From NCBI RefSeq assembly GCF_964253915.1, contig NZ_CAXUSG020000012.1:96051-160050 (forward strand): a DNA stretch of 64,000 bases, in the 5' to 3' direction. Numbering within the stretch: the stretch's first letter is position 1; every line of letters starts with the position of its first letter. Both the position numbers and the translations under genes were made by a program. The notes below the pieces were generated by a model that had not been told where the DNA came from, ran no database searches, and worked only from the letters and a program-made list of their open reading frames with translations. Below, one piece after another: positions 23,458 through 32,704 of the stretch. The stretch is from Metarhizobium sp964253915 (lineage in GTDB: Bacteria; Pseudomonadota; Alphaproteobacteria; Rhizobiales; Rhizobiaceae).

Positions 23458-26370
23458 TCAGGCCCGCTTAGTCAGGGGAAACCGTTCCTTGAGGAGACGC
23501 AGCACCGACTCGCCGCCGATTGGCGCGCCGAAGAAATAGCTCTGGCCGAAATTGCAGCCGAGCTTGCCGAGTTCGATGGCATCCTCTTCCGTCTCGATGC
23601 CTTCTGCGACGACCTGCATGTCGAGGTCGCGGGCCATGGAGATGATCGAGCGCAGCAGGATCGGCCGCTTGGCGCCGCCGTCGCGCAGCAGCGTCTGGTC
23701 GATCTTGATGGTATCGAAGGGGAAGCGGGTGAGATAGGCAAGCGAGGAGTAACCCGTGCCGAAATCGTCGAGCGCCAGGCCGAGGCCAATCTCCTTCAGC
23801 TTGTCGAGCACCAGGCGGGCCTGCTCCGGATTTTCCATCACCATGGATTCCGTCAGTTCCAGCTTGATCTGCGATGGCACGCACTGCGTCTTGGCGAGGA
23901 TCGCCCGCATGTCGCTGTAGAGTTCGTTGTTGAGCAGCTGGGCACTGGAGAGGTTGACGGAGACGAAGATCGGCACGTCGCCGGCATATTGCTGCCAGTG
24001 CACCAGATCTGAGGTCGCCCGTTCCAGCGCAAAGATGCCGAGCGGGCCGATGAGGTCGGAGGTTTCGGCAATCGGGATGAACTCCGTCGGCGGCACCGTA
24101 CCGCGCTTCGGATGGTCCCAGCGCATCAGCGCCTCGAAGCCGGCGATCTCGGCATCGGCCAGCCGGACGATCGGCTGGTAGACCAGTGTGAGTTCCTTGC
24201 GTTCGATGGCGCGGCGCAGGTCGGTTTCGAGCTGCAGGCGGTCGGCGCCAAAGCTGCGGAAGGCCGGTTGGAATGGTTCGACGCGGTTGCCGCCGGCGCG
24301 CTTGGCCCGGTACATGGCAAGCTCGGCATCGTTGAGCAGGCTGGTGGCGCTTTCCTGCTGGTCGACCCAGGAGGCAAGGCCGATGGAGGCCGTCAGGATG
24401 ATCTCGCGGTTGGCGAAGTTGAGCGGCACCATGATCGCCTTGCTGACCGCATCGGCGAAATCGGCCACCTTGGCCGGGTCGCGCTCGGAAACGAGGATGA
24501 TGCCGAATTCGTCGCCGGAGAGCCGCGCCAGCGTATCCTGTGGCTTCAGGAGGCGGCGCAGGCGGCGGGTGAGCGCAATCAGGATGTTGTCGCCGGCGGC
24601 GATGCCGAGCGCGTCGTTGACCTGCTTGTAGCGGTCGATGTCGATCGCCATCACCGTCGGCCGGACGATGTCGCCGGTCGGCGCCAACGTCAGCACCGAT
24701 TGCAGCCGGTCGAGGAACACCTGGCGGTTCGGCAGGCCGGTCAGATTGTCGTGCATGGCGTCATGCAGCAGCCGGTCGACGGAATTCTTTTGCTCGGTTA
24801 CGTCGATGATCGTGCCGACACAGCGGATGATTTCGCCGTTGGAGCCGAGCACCGGCCGGGCGCGGATCGCCAGCCAGTGGAAATGCCCGTCTTCGGCGCG
24901 GATGCGGAATTCGTGGTTCAGACGGCCGCGGCGGTGTTCGAGTAGCACGTCGAGCGTGGCGCGGAAGCGGTCGCGGTCGTCAGGGTGCAGCCGCGGCAGC
25001 CAGTTGCGCGCCGGGCCGTGCATCGAACCCGGCGGCAATCCGAGCTTTTGCGAAACGTCGGGAATGGTGACGACGCGGTCGCGTGCCACGTCCCAGTCCC
25101 AAACGGTGTCGCCGGAGCCGGTGAGCGCTAAGGCCTGCCGCTCGAGATCCGAAAACAATCCCTGCTGATAGGCGCCACCGGCAAAGGCGTGCTGCATGAC
25201 GGTGAAGCCGATGAGCAGAACGATCAGAACAAGGCCGCCGCCCAGCGCAGGCTGGATGATGTCGTTGTCGAGCTGGCCGGTGATCGTCAGCCAGGCGCCG
25301 AAGATCCAGACGAGGATCAGCGCCCATGCCGGTATCAACAGGATGGCGCGGTCATAGCGGTTGAAGCCGAGATAGACGATCAGAATGATGCCGACCGAGG
25401 CTGTCAGCGCGAAGGAAACGCGCGCGATGCCCGATGCGACCGACGGATCGTAGATGGCGACGCCGAATAGCACGCCGAGACCGAGCACCCAGGCAAGCGT
25501 CACATAGCCCAGATGCACATGCCAGCGGTTGAGGTTGAGATAGGTGAACAGGAAAATCACCAGGCTTGACGCCAGCGCCACCTCGGCACAGGCCCGCCAT
25601 ATGCGCTGGTCTCCCGAGGTCAGGCTGATCAGCTTTTCGAGAAAACCGAAATCGACGCAGATGTAACCCAGCACCGCCCAGGCCAAGGCCGCCGTCGCCG
25701 GCAGCATCGACGTGCCCTTGACGACGAACAGGATGGTCAGGAACACCGCCAGCAGGCCGGCGATGCCGAGCACGATGCCGCGATAGAGCGTGAAGGCGTT
25801 GACCGTATCCTTGTAGGCATTCGGCTCCCACAGATAGATCTGCGGCAGTTCTGGCGTCGAAAGCTCGGCGACGAAGGTGATGACGGCGCCGGGGTTGAGC
25901 GTGATGCGGAAGACGTCGGCCTCCTCGCTCGGCTGCCGGTCGAGCGCAAAACCTTCGCTCGGCGTGATCGAGATGATGCGTTGCGAACCGAGGTCCGGCC
26001 AGAACAGTTTTGAATCGACGAGGCGGAAATGCGGGGCGACGATGACGCGCTCCAGCTGCTCTTCCGAGACGTTGGCGAGCGCGAATACCGCCCAGTCGCC
26101 CTGGTGGTTTTCCGAGCTCGCACGCACTTCGATGCGGCGGCGGATGCCGTCGGCGCCGGCGGCGGTGGAAACCTGGAAGGCCTCGCCCTGGTTGGTGTAG
26201 ATCTCCGTGGTGCTGGTCAGGTCCAGCGCCGTGTCGTCGCGGGAAATCTTGATCGGCTCGGCGGCATGGGCGCCCGTCCAAGTCGTCAACAGCAAAGCTG
26301 CCGCCAGGATAGCCACAAGGGCGATCAGCCGGCGGGCCGACGACAAGAGCATCGTACCGTTCAAAGTCAT
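23458..26370 (-). CDS. membrane-bound PAS-GGDEF-EAL cyclic-di-GMP signalling protein
   Basis: A 970-aa composite sensor. In order: a signal peptide (about 1-37); an extracytoplasmic beta-rich domain (about 38-190); seven to eight membrane helices (about 195-410); a PAS/PAC domain (about 430-545); a GGDEF domain (about 550-710); and an EAL domain (about 725-965). The overall plan resembles 7TM-DISM sensors. The cyclase site reads SGDEF (618-622) rather than GGDEF, which may be weak or inactive. The EAL site looks intact: E746-A-L, ELTES, DDFGTGYSSL, KID and VAEGIET. It is most likely a phosphodiesterase. It overlaps the acetyltransferase stop by four bases. Confidence 0.92.
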   Translation of the reverse strand: MTLNGTMLLSSARRLIALVAILAAALLLTTWTGAHAAEPIKISRDDTALDLTSTTEIYTNQGEAFQVSTAAGADGIRRRIEVRASSENHQGDWAVFALANVSEEQLERVIVAPHFRLVDSKLFWPDLGSQRIISITPSEGFALDRQPSEEADVFRITLNPGAVITFVAELSTPELPQIYLWEPNAYKDTVNAFTLYRGIVLGIAGLLAVFLTILFVVKGTSMLPATAALAWAVLGYICVDFGFLEKLISLTSGDQRIWRACAEVALASSLVIFLFTYLNLNRWHVHLGYVTLAWVLGLGVLFGVAIYDPSVASGIARVSFALTASVGIILIVYLGFNRYDRAILLIPAWALILVWIFGAWLTITGQLDNDIIQPALGGGLVLIVLLIGFTVMQHAFAGGAYQQGLFSDLERQALALTGSGDTVWDWDVARDRVVTIPDVSQKLGLPPGSMHGPARNWLPRLHPDDRDRFRATLDVLLEHRRGRLNHEFRIRAEDGHFHWLAIRARPVLGSNGEIIRCVGTIIDVTEQKNSVDRLLHDAMHDNLTGLPNRQVFLDRLQSVLTLAPTGDIVRPTVMAIDIDRYKQVNDALGIAAGDNILIALTRRLRRLLKPQDTLARLSGDEFGIILVSERDPAKVADFADAVSKAIMVPLNFANREIILTASIGLASWVDQQESATSLLNDAELAMYRAKRAGGNRVEPFQPAFRSFGADRLQLETDLRRAIERKELTLVYQPIVRLADAEIAGFEALMRWDHPKRGTVPPTEFIPIAETSDLIGPLGIFALERATSDLVHWQQYAGDVPIFVSVNLSSAQLLNNELYSDMRAILAKTQCVPSQIKLELTESMVMENPEQARLVLDKLKEIGLGLALDDFGTGYSSLAYLTRFPFDTIKIDQTLLRDGGAKRPILLRSIISMARDLDMQVVAEGIETEEDAIELGKLGCNFGQSYFFGAPIGGESVLRLLKERFPLTKRA

Positions 26371-26981
26371 GGGGTGCGTATTTTCCCGTCCATGTCACCG
26401 TCCGTGGCCAATCTGGAAAACATCACATGATCGCGCCACTGTCCGTTGATTTTCAAATATTCCCTCAAATGCCCTTCGCGGCGAAACCCGGCTTTTTCCA
26501 GAAGCCGGATACTGCGTGTGTTATCCGGAATACAGGCTGCCTCGATCCGGTGCAACTGAAGCCCCGAAAAGATGTAAGGTATAACGAGGCGAAGTGCGGC
26601 GAACATATGGCCCTGACCGGCATATTTCTCGCCCATCCAATACCCGATCATGCAGCTTTGCGATGCGCCGCGGCGTATATAACCGATGGTCATGCCGCCG
26701 AGCAGTGCACTGTCCGTCTTGCGGAACAGGAAAAACGGCACGGATTGCCCGGAGGCATATTCCTGTTCATTGCGTTGCACCCGGCGGCGAAAGGCGCTTT
26801 CGGTCAGTTCGTCGTGCCGCCAGGTGGGCTCCCAGGGTTCGAGGAACGGACGACTTTCGACCCGCAACTGGTGCCACTGCCGGAAATCGCCGTATCGCGG
26901 AAGCCTGAGAGTGAGCGTGTCGTCAACGAGTTCGACCGTCTCCGGCTGCCGCGACAGAAACCGAAAAACCGATCGTGCCAT
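26367..26981 (-). CDS. GNAT acetyltransferase, RimJ/RimL type
   Basis: A 204-aa N-acetyltransferase related to RimJ, which acetylates the N-terminus of ribosomal protein S5. The acetyl-CoA loop is visible as GYWMGEKYAGQGHMFAAL (the family's YWxxxxxxGxG pattern). It is followed by the RimJ-like C-terminal block LHRIEAACIPDNTRSIRLLEKAGFRREG. A GGGAG ribosome site precedes the ATG at 26981. The substrate cannot be fixed from sequence. The stop overlaps the start of the GGDEF-EAL gene, so the two are translationally linked. Confidence 0.88.
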   Translation of the reverse strand: MARSVFRFLSRQPETVELVDDTLTLRLPRYGDFRQWHQLRVESRPFLEPWEPTWRHDELTESAFRRRVQRNEQEYASGQSVPFFLFRKTDSALLGGMTIGYIRRGASQSCMIGYWMGEKYAGQGHMFAALRLVIPYIFSGLQLHRIEAACIPDNTRSIRLLEKAGFRREGHLREYLKINGQWRDHVMFSRLATDGDMDGKIRTP

Positions 26982-27056
26982 CAGATACTCCCGGCTGGGC
27001 CGGCCGGACGGATCCGGCGGGGTAAAGGTTAAGGTCGACGATGCCGGAACGGCCGC

Positions 27057-28355
27057 TCAGCCCTTGGCTGAGAGCGGTTTCGGGGCGGGCGTCGACAGGG
27101 ATGCGATGATGTCTTGCATGGGTGCCAGTTGTTCCAGCGGCCCGATCGCCGAGAGTGTCGGCGCCTTGTCGAAGAACAGCCGTCCGGCGAGATCGGTCAG
27201 GCGCTCGGTGGTGATCCCGGCCAGGCGTTCCATCAGTTCCTGGTTGGTGATCAGCCGGCCGTAAAGCATCATCTGCCGCGCCATCTGGCCGGCGCGGGCA
27301 GCCGGGCTTTCCTGGCCCATCAAAAGCTGGGCGCGGATCTGGGCGCGGGCGCGCTCGATTTCCTGCTGGTCGATGCGTTCTGACGACTTGCGCAGCTCAT
27401 CGATGATCACAGGTACCAGTTCCGGCAGGTTCTCGCCGCCGGTAGCAGCATGCACGCCGAAGATGCCGGTATCGGAGAAACCCCAATGGAAGGCATAGAC
27501 GGAATAGCAGAGACCGCGGTTCTCGCGCACTTCCTGGAACAGCCGCGAGGACATGCCGCCGCCGAGAATGTTGGCGAGGATCTGCGAACAGTAGAAGTCG
27601 CGGGCGTGGTAGGCCTTGCCTTCGAAGCCCAGCAACACCTGCGCATCCATCAGGTCGCGGTCTTCACGCACCTCGCCGCCGGTATAGATCGCCGGTTCGA
27701 AGACCGGCGGGGCCGAAGGCGCGGTCGGCAGGCCGGAAAAGCGCTGCTCCACCTGCCGCACGAAGGCATCGTGATCGACGGCGCCGGCGGCAACGACGAA
27801 CATGCGGTCCGTGGTGTAGTTGCGGCCGAGATAAGCGCGGATGTCGTCGGGCGAAAAGCCCATCACCGTCTCGGGCGTACCGAGGATCGGTCGGCCGATC
27901 GTCTGGTTCTTGTAGGCCATGCCGGAGAACTTGTCGAAAACGACGTCATCGGGGGTGTCGTCGGCGGCGCCGATTTCCTGCAGGATGACGTTCTTTTCGC
28001 GGTCGAGTTCTTCCTCGTCGAAGGCGGATTCGGTGAGGATGTCCGCGAGGATATCCACCGCCAGCGACGTATCGTCCTTGAGGACGCGGGCATAATAGGA
28101 GGTCGTTTCCGTCGAGGTGGCGGCATTCACCTCGCCACCGACATTCTCGATCTCCTCGGCGATCTGGCGCGCCGTCCGGCGCGCCGTGCCCTTGAAGGCC
28201 ATGTGCTCGAGAAGATGGGCGATGCCGTGCTCGGATTCCGTTTCGTTGCGCGAGCCCGATTTGATCCATACGCCGAGAGCTGCGCTCTCCAGATGGGGCA
28301 TGTTTTCGGTAACGACCGTCAACCCGGACGGAAGCCGGGTGCACTCAACATTCAT
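27057..28355 (-). CDS. M16 family zinc peptidase (mitochondrial processing peptidase-like)
   Basis: A 432-aa insulinase/MPP-type endopeptidase. The inverted zinc motif HLLEH is at residues 47-51 (IAHLLEHMAFKGT), and the distal Glu lies in the NVILQEIGAADD block about 75 residues on. The second half is the inactive M16 repeat (GLCYSVYAFHWGF, GQMARQMMLYGR). It resembles the beta-subunit of mitochondrial MPP. In rhizobia this gene normally lies next to thrC, as here (21 bp apart), though the functional link is unknown. Confidence 0.92.
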   Translation of the reverse strand: MNVECTRLPSGLTVVTENMPHLESAALGVWIKSGSRNETESEHGIAHLLEHMAFKGTARRTARQIAEEIENVGGEVNAATSTETTSYYARVLKDDTSLAVDILADILTESAFDEEELDREKNVILQEIGAADDTPDDVVFDKFSGMAYKNQTIGRPILGTPETVMGFSPDDIRAYLGRNYTTDRMFVVAAGAVDHDAFVRQVEQRFSGLPTAPSAPPVFEPAIYTGGEVREDRDLMDAQVLLGFEGKAYHARDFYCSQILANILGGGMSSRLFQEVRENRGLCYSVYAFHWGFSDTGIFGVHAATGGENLPELVPVIIDELRKSSERIDQQEIERARAQIRAQLLMGQESPAARAGQMARQMMLYGRLITNQELMERLAGITTERLTDLAGRLFFDKAPTLSAIGPLEQLAPMQDIIASLSTPAPKPLSAKG

Positions 28356-28376
28356 CGTTTGTCTTTCTGCGCCGTG

Positions 28377-29783
28377 CTAGTCTGTGATCCGGGCATGTTT
28401 GTCGATAAAGCTTTCGACGGTCTTAAGCTCCGGCTCCAGAATGTCAAAGCGCTCCTCCCTGTCCATCAAGTCAGCAAGCCATGCCGGAAGCTTCGGGTCA
28501 ATACCGGAGGCCGATTTTACGGCGTCCGGGAATTTCGCCGGATGGGCGGTGGCGAGCGTTACCATCGGACTATTGGCCTTTTCATGCTTTTTGGCAACAT
28601 GCACGCCGATGGCGGTGTGCGGGTCGAGCAGGTAGCCGGTTTCGGCAAGCGTGTCGCGGATAGTGTCCTTGACCTGCTTTTCACTGGCGCGGCCGGCGCG
28701 GAATTCGCGGCGGATCGCCTTCAGGGCCTCGTCCTTGATCTCGAAGGAGCCGGACTGCTTCAGGCTGTCCATGGCCGAGCGCACGGCACCGGCATCGCGG
28801 CCATAGGCCTCGAACAGCAGCCGTTCGAAGTTGGACGAGATCTGGATATCCATCGACGGCGAGGTGGTGGCCTTGACCGCCTTCATCTCGTAGCGGCCGG
28901 TCTTCAGCGTCCGCGCGAGGATGTCGTTCTCGTTGGTGGCGATGACCAGCCGGTCGATCGGCAAGCCCATTTTCTTGGCGACGTAACCGGCGAAGATATC
29001 GCCGAAATTGCCTGTGGGCACGGTGAACGAGATCTTGCGGTCCGGACCGCCGAGCGTCAGCGCAGTGGTGAAATAATAGACCACCTGGGCCATGATGCGC
29101 GCCCAGTTGATCGAGTTGACGCCGGACAGTTTTACGCGGTCGCGGAAGGCGCCGTCGTTGAACATGCCCTTCACCAGCGTCTGGCAATCGTCGAAATTGC
29201 CCTTGATCGCCAGCGCGTGGACGTTCTTTTCCTTCGACGTCGTCATCTGGTGCTGCTGCACCGCCGAGACCTTGCCGTGCGGGAAGAGGATGAAGATGTC
29301 GGTGCGCTCGCGGCCGGCAAAGGCGTCGATGGCAGCCCCGCCCGTATCGCCCGAGGTGGCGCCGACGATGGTGGCGCGCTGGTTGCGTTCGGTCAGAACA
29401 TAGTCCATCAGCCGGCCGAGCAGCTGCATCGCCACGTCCTTGAAGGCGAGCGTCGTGCCGTGGAACAGTTCGAGGATGAAGGAGTTCGGCCCGGTCTGCA
29501 CCAGCGGCACCACGCCCGGATGGCGGAAGGTGGCATAGGCTTCATCGATCATGGCGCGGAATTTTTCGGCCGGGATCTCGCCGCCGGTGAAGCGGTAGAG
29601 CACCTCGAAGGCGACTTCCTGGTAGGACTTGCCGCGCAGCGCCCGGATTTCCCGCTTCGACATCGTCGGCCATTCACGCGGCACGTAAAGCCCGCCATCC
29701 TTGGCAAGGCCCGCCAGCAGCGCATCGCTGAAGCCGAGGGAAGGGGCCTCGCCCCGGGTTGAGATATAATCCACGACGGTCAT
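28377..29783 (-). CDS. thrC: threonine synthase
   Basis: A PLP enzyme that converts O-phosphohomoserine to threonine, completing the pathway whose kinase is thrB at 16.2 kb. The PLP lysine is K115 in LAFKDVAMQLLG, and the phosphate-binding SGDTGGAAIDAF and GNFGDIFAGY blocks are present. It is the longer proteobacterial/fungal type of 468 aa. The ATG at 29781-29783 gives the usual N-terminus MTVVDYISTRG; a 30-residue upstream extension is not conserved in kind. Confidence 0.96.
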   Translation of the reverse strand: MTVVDYISTRGEAPSLGFSDALLAGLAKDGGLYVPREWPTMSKREIRALRGKSYQEVAFEVLYRFTGGEIPAEKFRAMIDEAYATFRHPGVVPLVQTGPNSFILELFHGTTLAFKDVAMQLLGRLMDYVLTERNQRATIVGATSGDTGGAAIDAFAGRERTDIFILFPHGKVSAVQQHQMTTSKEKNVHALAIKGNFDDCQTLVKGMFNDGAFRDRVKLSGVNSINWARIMAQVVYYFTTALTLGGPDRKISFTVPTGNFGDIFAGYVAKKMGLPIDRLVIATNENDILARTLKTGRYEMKAVKATTSPSMDIQISSNFERLLFEAYGRDAGAVRSAMDSLKQSGSFEIKDEALKAIRREFRAGRASEKQVKDTIRDTLAETGYLLDPHTAIGVHVAKKHEKANSPMVTLATAHPAKFPDAVKSASGIDPKLPAWLADLMDREERFDILEPELKTVESFIDKHARITD

Positions 29784-30093
29784 CCTTGGTCTTGAAGAGC
29801 GGAAGAGAATTCTGTGGCGCAGAGCCCGAAGCCTAGGGGAGGAAACGCAACGGCATCCGTCATTTTGCGCCAAAAGCGGCGCGCACGTTTCGCAACTGCG
29901 TCAATCGCCGACCTTGCGAGCAGGGTCGCGGACACCGCACCTCTTTGCGGCAAAAGCGAAAATTGCACCAAAACGCGCTTACCCAATCGATTTTTCTCTG
30001 CGTCGCTGCTATAGACCATCGCCGCGGGTCATGAAAGACCCGGCATAAAGGTTTAAAGCCGGCAAACGGCGGAATGCAGGGAGTGGCAGTATC
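29784..30093. other. 310-bp divergent intergenic region thrC / lipoprotein
   Basis: This gap should carry promoters for thrC (minus) and the lipoprotein gene (plus). It contains several short CAAAA-GCG motifs between about 29865 and 29975, and a CTATAG hexamer at 30008-30013 that could be a -10 element for the plus-strand gene. I see no ORF, tRNA or convincing RNA structure. Confidence 0.4.
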
Positions 30094-30645
30094 GTGTCAG
30101 CTTATGTCTCGCGGCCTATCGTTTTTGCGGCTGCTCTCACCCTCCTTGCGGGTTGCAACACGCAAAAGACGCTGGAAACGGCTGACAACAAGTCCGCCGC
30201 CGCCGCTCCGACGGACACCATGCCGGTCGTCGAGGGAACCTGCCCGCAGATCTTCCTGCGCGACGGCACGTCCTACTACCGGACCTACGCAAAGGGCGGC
30301 AAGGACGATCCGGCCAAGGTGGTCTACCAGGCCTCGCTGGCAGAAACCTCGCGCAGCTGCACGATGAGCGCCAGCGCCATGAACATCACCGTCGTCGCCC
30401 AGGGCCGCCTGGTCACCGGCCCGCAAGGTTCGGCCGGCAACCTGGTCATGCCGATCCGCGTCGCCGTGACTGACGGCGAAACCACGCTCTATTCGGAACT
30501 CGTCAAGTTCGAAGCCGCCATTCCGGCCGGCGGCAGCTCGGCGCAGTTCGTCTTCCGCAAGGACAATGTCAGCATTCCCGGCGGCGCCGGCAAGCTTGCC
30601 AAGATCTATATCGGCTTCGACGAAGGCCCGTACAACACCAAGTGA
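30094..30645 (+). CDS. envelope lipoprotein of unknown function
   Basis: A 183-aa lipoprotein: the hydrophobic signal ends in the lipobox LLAGC at about residue 21. The mature part has a low-complexity Ala/Asn/Thr linker, then a domain with two cysteines (EGTCPQIFL and SRSCTMSASAMNITVVAQGRLV) and a beta-sandwich-like rhythm. It resembles a lipoprotein seen beside thrC in other rhizobia, without assigned role. The start is GTG behind GGGAGTGG. Confidence 0.75.
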   Translation: MSAYVSRPIVFAAALTLLAGCNTQKTLETADNKSAAAAPTDTMPVVEGTCPQIFLRDGTSYYRTYAKGGKDDPAKVVYQASLAETSRSCTMSASAMNITVVAQGRLVTGPQGSAGNLVMPIRVAVTDGETTLYSELVKFEAAIPAGGSSAQFVFRKDNVSIPGGAGKLAKIYIGFDEGPYNTK

Positions 30646-30705
30646 CGGCCGGCGTTTCGGGATCGTGCCCGTGACAGGCGGACGGCTTGACCGAGAGGCA
30701 GTCGC

Positions 30706-31629
30706 GTGAAAGTCGGCATCATACGCAATCCGGTGGCGGGTCCCGTTCTGGTGCGGGCACGTTGGGCACAGCTGCTTGCGGCGATCCAGCGTAATGCAAC
30801 GGTTGTCGATATCCTCGAAACCAGGGGGCCGAGGCATGCGACGAATCTGGCCCGCATGCTGTGCGACAGCGATGTCGATCTGTTGCTCGCCGTTGGCGGC
30901 GACGGCACGGTCGGAGAGGTGGTCGATGGTCTTTTGACCTCATCGAGACCGCAAACGCCGCTCGCATTCCTGCCGCAGGGAACCGGAACGGATTTCGCCC
31001 GCAATTTTCCGTCGGCTGCGAACCCCGAGGCCATGGTGGCGGCACTGCTTTCGGCGCCCACCCGGGTCATCGACATCGGGCTGACGCATTGCCGGGCGGA
31101 TGACGGTTCGCCTGTCGAGCGGCATTTTGCCAATATTGCCAGCTTCGGCGTGCCGGGTCCGATCGGCCGGGCTGCGAACAGGGTCAAACTCGGCAGCAAC
31201 ATACCGGGACCGCTGCGCTTCTTCTATCATTCGGTGATGGAAATCCTGCGCTACCGGCCCGAGCCTATCCGGCTCGTTCTCGATGGCGAGGTGGTTTACG
31301 AAGGGCCGATTACCGCCGTCGCCGTCTGCAACGGTGCCTGGTTCGGCGGTGGCATGCACGTCGCCCCGGAGGCGCGGCTTGATGACGGGCTTTTCGATGT
31401 CGTCGTGATGCGGGGAGCGCCGACGCTAAAAGTGTTCAGCCTGCTCAACAAGATCTACAGCGGTGCCCATGTGCGCAGCCCGCTTGTCAGCTGTTTCCGA
31501 GCCCGCGTCGTCGAGGCGGAGCCGCTTGGCGCCGGGCCTGTGATGGTGGATGCCGATGGCGAGGCGCCGGGTATTCTCCCCGCCCGCTTCGAGCTGCTGC
31601 CCCGCCGTCTGCATCTCAAGAGTCTCTAG
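30706..31629 (+). CDS. diacylglycerol kinase-like lipid kinase
   Basis: A 307-aa cytoplasmic enzyme of the DAGK catalytic family (YegS/DgkB/sphingosine-kinase-like). The nucleotide loop GGDGTVGE is at residues 64-71, and LPQGTGTDFARNF is the second signature. The C-terminal half has the usual beta-sandwich with NGAWFGGGMHVAPEARLDDGLFDVV. The substrate (diacylglycerol, phosphatidylglycerol or a sphingoid base) cannot be told from sequence. GTG start behind GAGAGGCAG. Confidence 0.85.
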   Translation: MKVGIIRNPVAGPVLVRARWAQLLAAIQRNATVVDILETRGPRHATNLARMLCDSDVDLLLAVGGDGTVGEVVDGLLTSSRPQTPLAFLPQGTGTDFARNFPSAANPEAMVAALLSAPTRVIDIGLTHCRADDGSPVERHFANIASFGVPGPIGRAANRVKLGSNIPGPLRFFYHSVMEILRYRPEPIRLVLDGEVVYEGPITAVAVCNGAWFGGGMHVAPEARLDDGLFDVVVMRGAPTLKVFSLLNKIYSGAHVRSPLVSCFRARVVEAEPLGAGPVMVDADGEAPGILPARFELLPRRLHLKSL

Positions 31630-31700
31630 AGCAATTCCGGAGGCAAAACTGCGCAGCGGTTTTGCGTCCGGAATTGCGTCAAAAAGATCGAGCATTTTCT
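31627..31700. repeat. family B intergenic repeat
   Basis: A copy with the exact 20-bp core at 31656-31675, preceded by CTAGAGCAATTCCGG and followed by ATTGCGTCAAAAAGATCGAGCATTTTC. It starts within the stop codon of the lipid kinase gene and lies between convergent genes. Confidence 0.75.
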
Positions 31701-31735
31701 TGAGGCCGGCCTGTGGTGCCGGCCAGCCGGAAAAT

Positions 31736-32425
31736 TCAGATCGCCCCTTCCCATTCCGCGAGCGCCGCGACCACGGCCGGAAGGTCGACCATGCGTGAAA
31801 TCACCGTTTCGGCGCCGGCATCGGTCAACCGGTCGGCATGGGCGGGGTAGGTGTGCGAACCGCCGGTAAAGCCGACGACACGCATGCCGGCGGCCCGCGC
31901 CGCATGGATGCCGTGGACGGAATCCTCGATCACCAGCGTCCGCGCCGGTTTGACGCCGAATTGCTCGGCGCCGTGCAGGTAGATGTCCGGCTTCGGTTTC
32001 GCCCGGTCGGCGCCGAGATCCTTGGCGGAATAGATATGGGGTGCGAAATACTCGCGCAGACCGACCTTGGTCAGCATCATGTCGAGACGATGCGACGAGG
32101 AATTGGAGCAGATGCCGCGCGGCTGCGTCAGGCGCGACAGGGCGAATTTGACGCCCTCGATGATCTTGACCTCGCGCTCCAGCCGCGCATCCAGCAGCTT
32201 TTCCGATTTGTCGAGCAGCGTTGCCGAAAACGGGATGTCTGCTTCCTTCTCGACGGCGAACAGGATGTCGCGCCAGGTCAGGCCGGCGAAACGCTCGTTC
32301 ATCTCCTCGACGGTAATGGGATAACCGGCTTCCGTCAGCAGCGAGGATTCCACTTTGGCCGAAATGATTTCCGAATCGACGAGCACGCCGTCGCAATCGA
32401 AGAGAAGAAGGTCGAAGCCGCTCAT
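31736..32425 (-). CDS. HAD-superfamily phosphatase/phosphomutase (subfamily IA)
   Basis: A 229-aa hydrolase. Motif I is LLFDCDGVLVDSE with both Asp residues; motif II is ICSNSSSHR; motif III Lys is in KPKPDIYLHGAEQFG; motif IV is VIEDSVHGIHAARAAGM. This is the beta-phosphoglucomutase/YniC-like branch, typically sugar-phosphate phosphatases, but the substrate is not evident. The ATG at 32423-32425 is chosen because motif I must start within a few residues. Confidence 0.88.
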   Translation of the reverse strand: MSGFDLLLFDCDGVLVDSEIISAKVESSLLTEAGYPITVEEMNERFAGLTWRDILFAVEKEADIPFSATLLDKSEKLLDARLEREVKIIEGVKFALSRLTQPRGICSNSSSHRLDMMLTKVGLREYFAPHIYSAKDLGADRAKPKPDIYLHGAEQFGVKPARTLVIEDSVHGIHAARAAGMRVVGFTGGSHTYPAHADRLTDAGAETVISRMVDLPAVVAALAEWEGAI

Positions 32426-32559
32426 GACAAATACCCTGTTTCGAGTTGTCGGCGCTTTACACGATGGCTCGGCCAATCTCAACCGGAAGCGCGCATGGCT
32501 GCGATGCGCGCTGCGGGCGGCTTTGGCCGCGGTGCCCGGATTTGCCTTGAGGGCGGCGC

Positions 32560-32671
32560 CGTTCTCAGCATTTCCGGTGAACGCAGGTTCAACGGAAATG
32601 CTCCAGCGTCTTGTTTTGCCGCATTGTCCGACGGCGAAGCGATTCCGCTTCGGCTGGAAATGCTCTAGCTT
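32560..32671. repeat. divergent family B-like repeat
   Basis: Shares the outer elements of family B (CAGCATTTCCGG, GGAAATGCTCCAGC, GGAAATGCTCTAGC) but has no exact core. It contains a GAAGCGATTCCGCTTC hairpin. It lies between the divergent HAD phosphatase and bioR genes. Confidence 0.5.
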
Positions 32672-32704
32672 CGGCACGGCGATTCCCGCCGGTGGTAAGG
32701 TTTG

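Noticed and set aside
27450..29762. 770-codon plus-strand frame opposite the M16 peptidase and thrC
   Set aside because: Same reasoning: shadow of strongly supported minus-strand genes.
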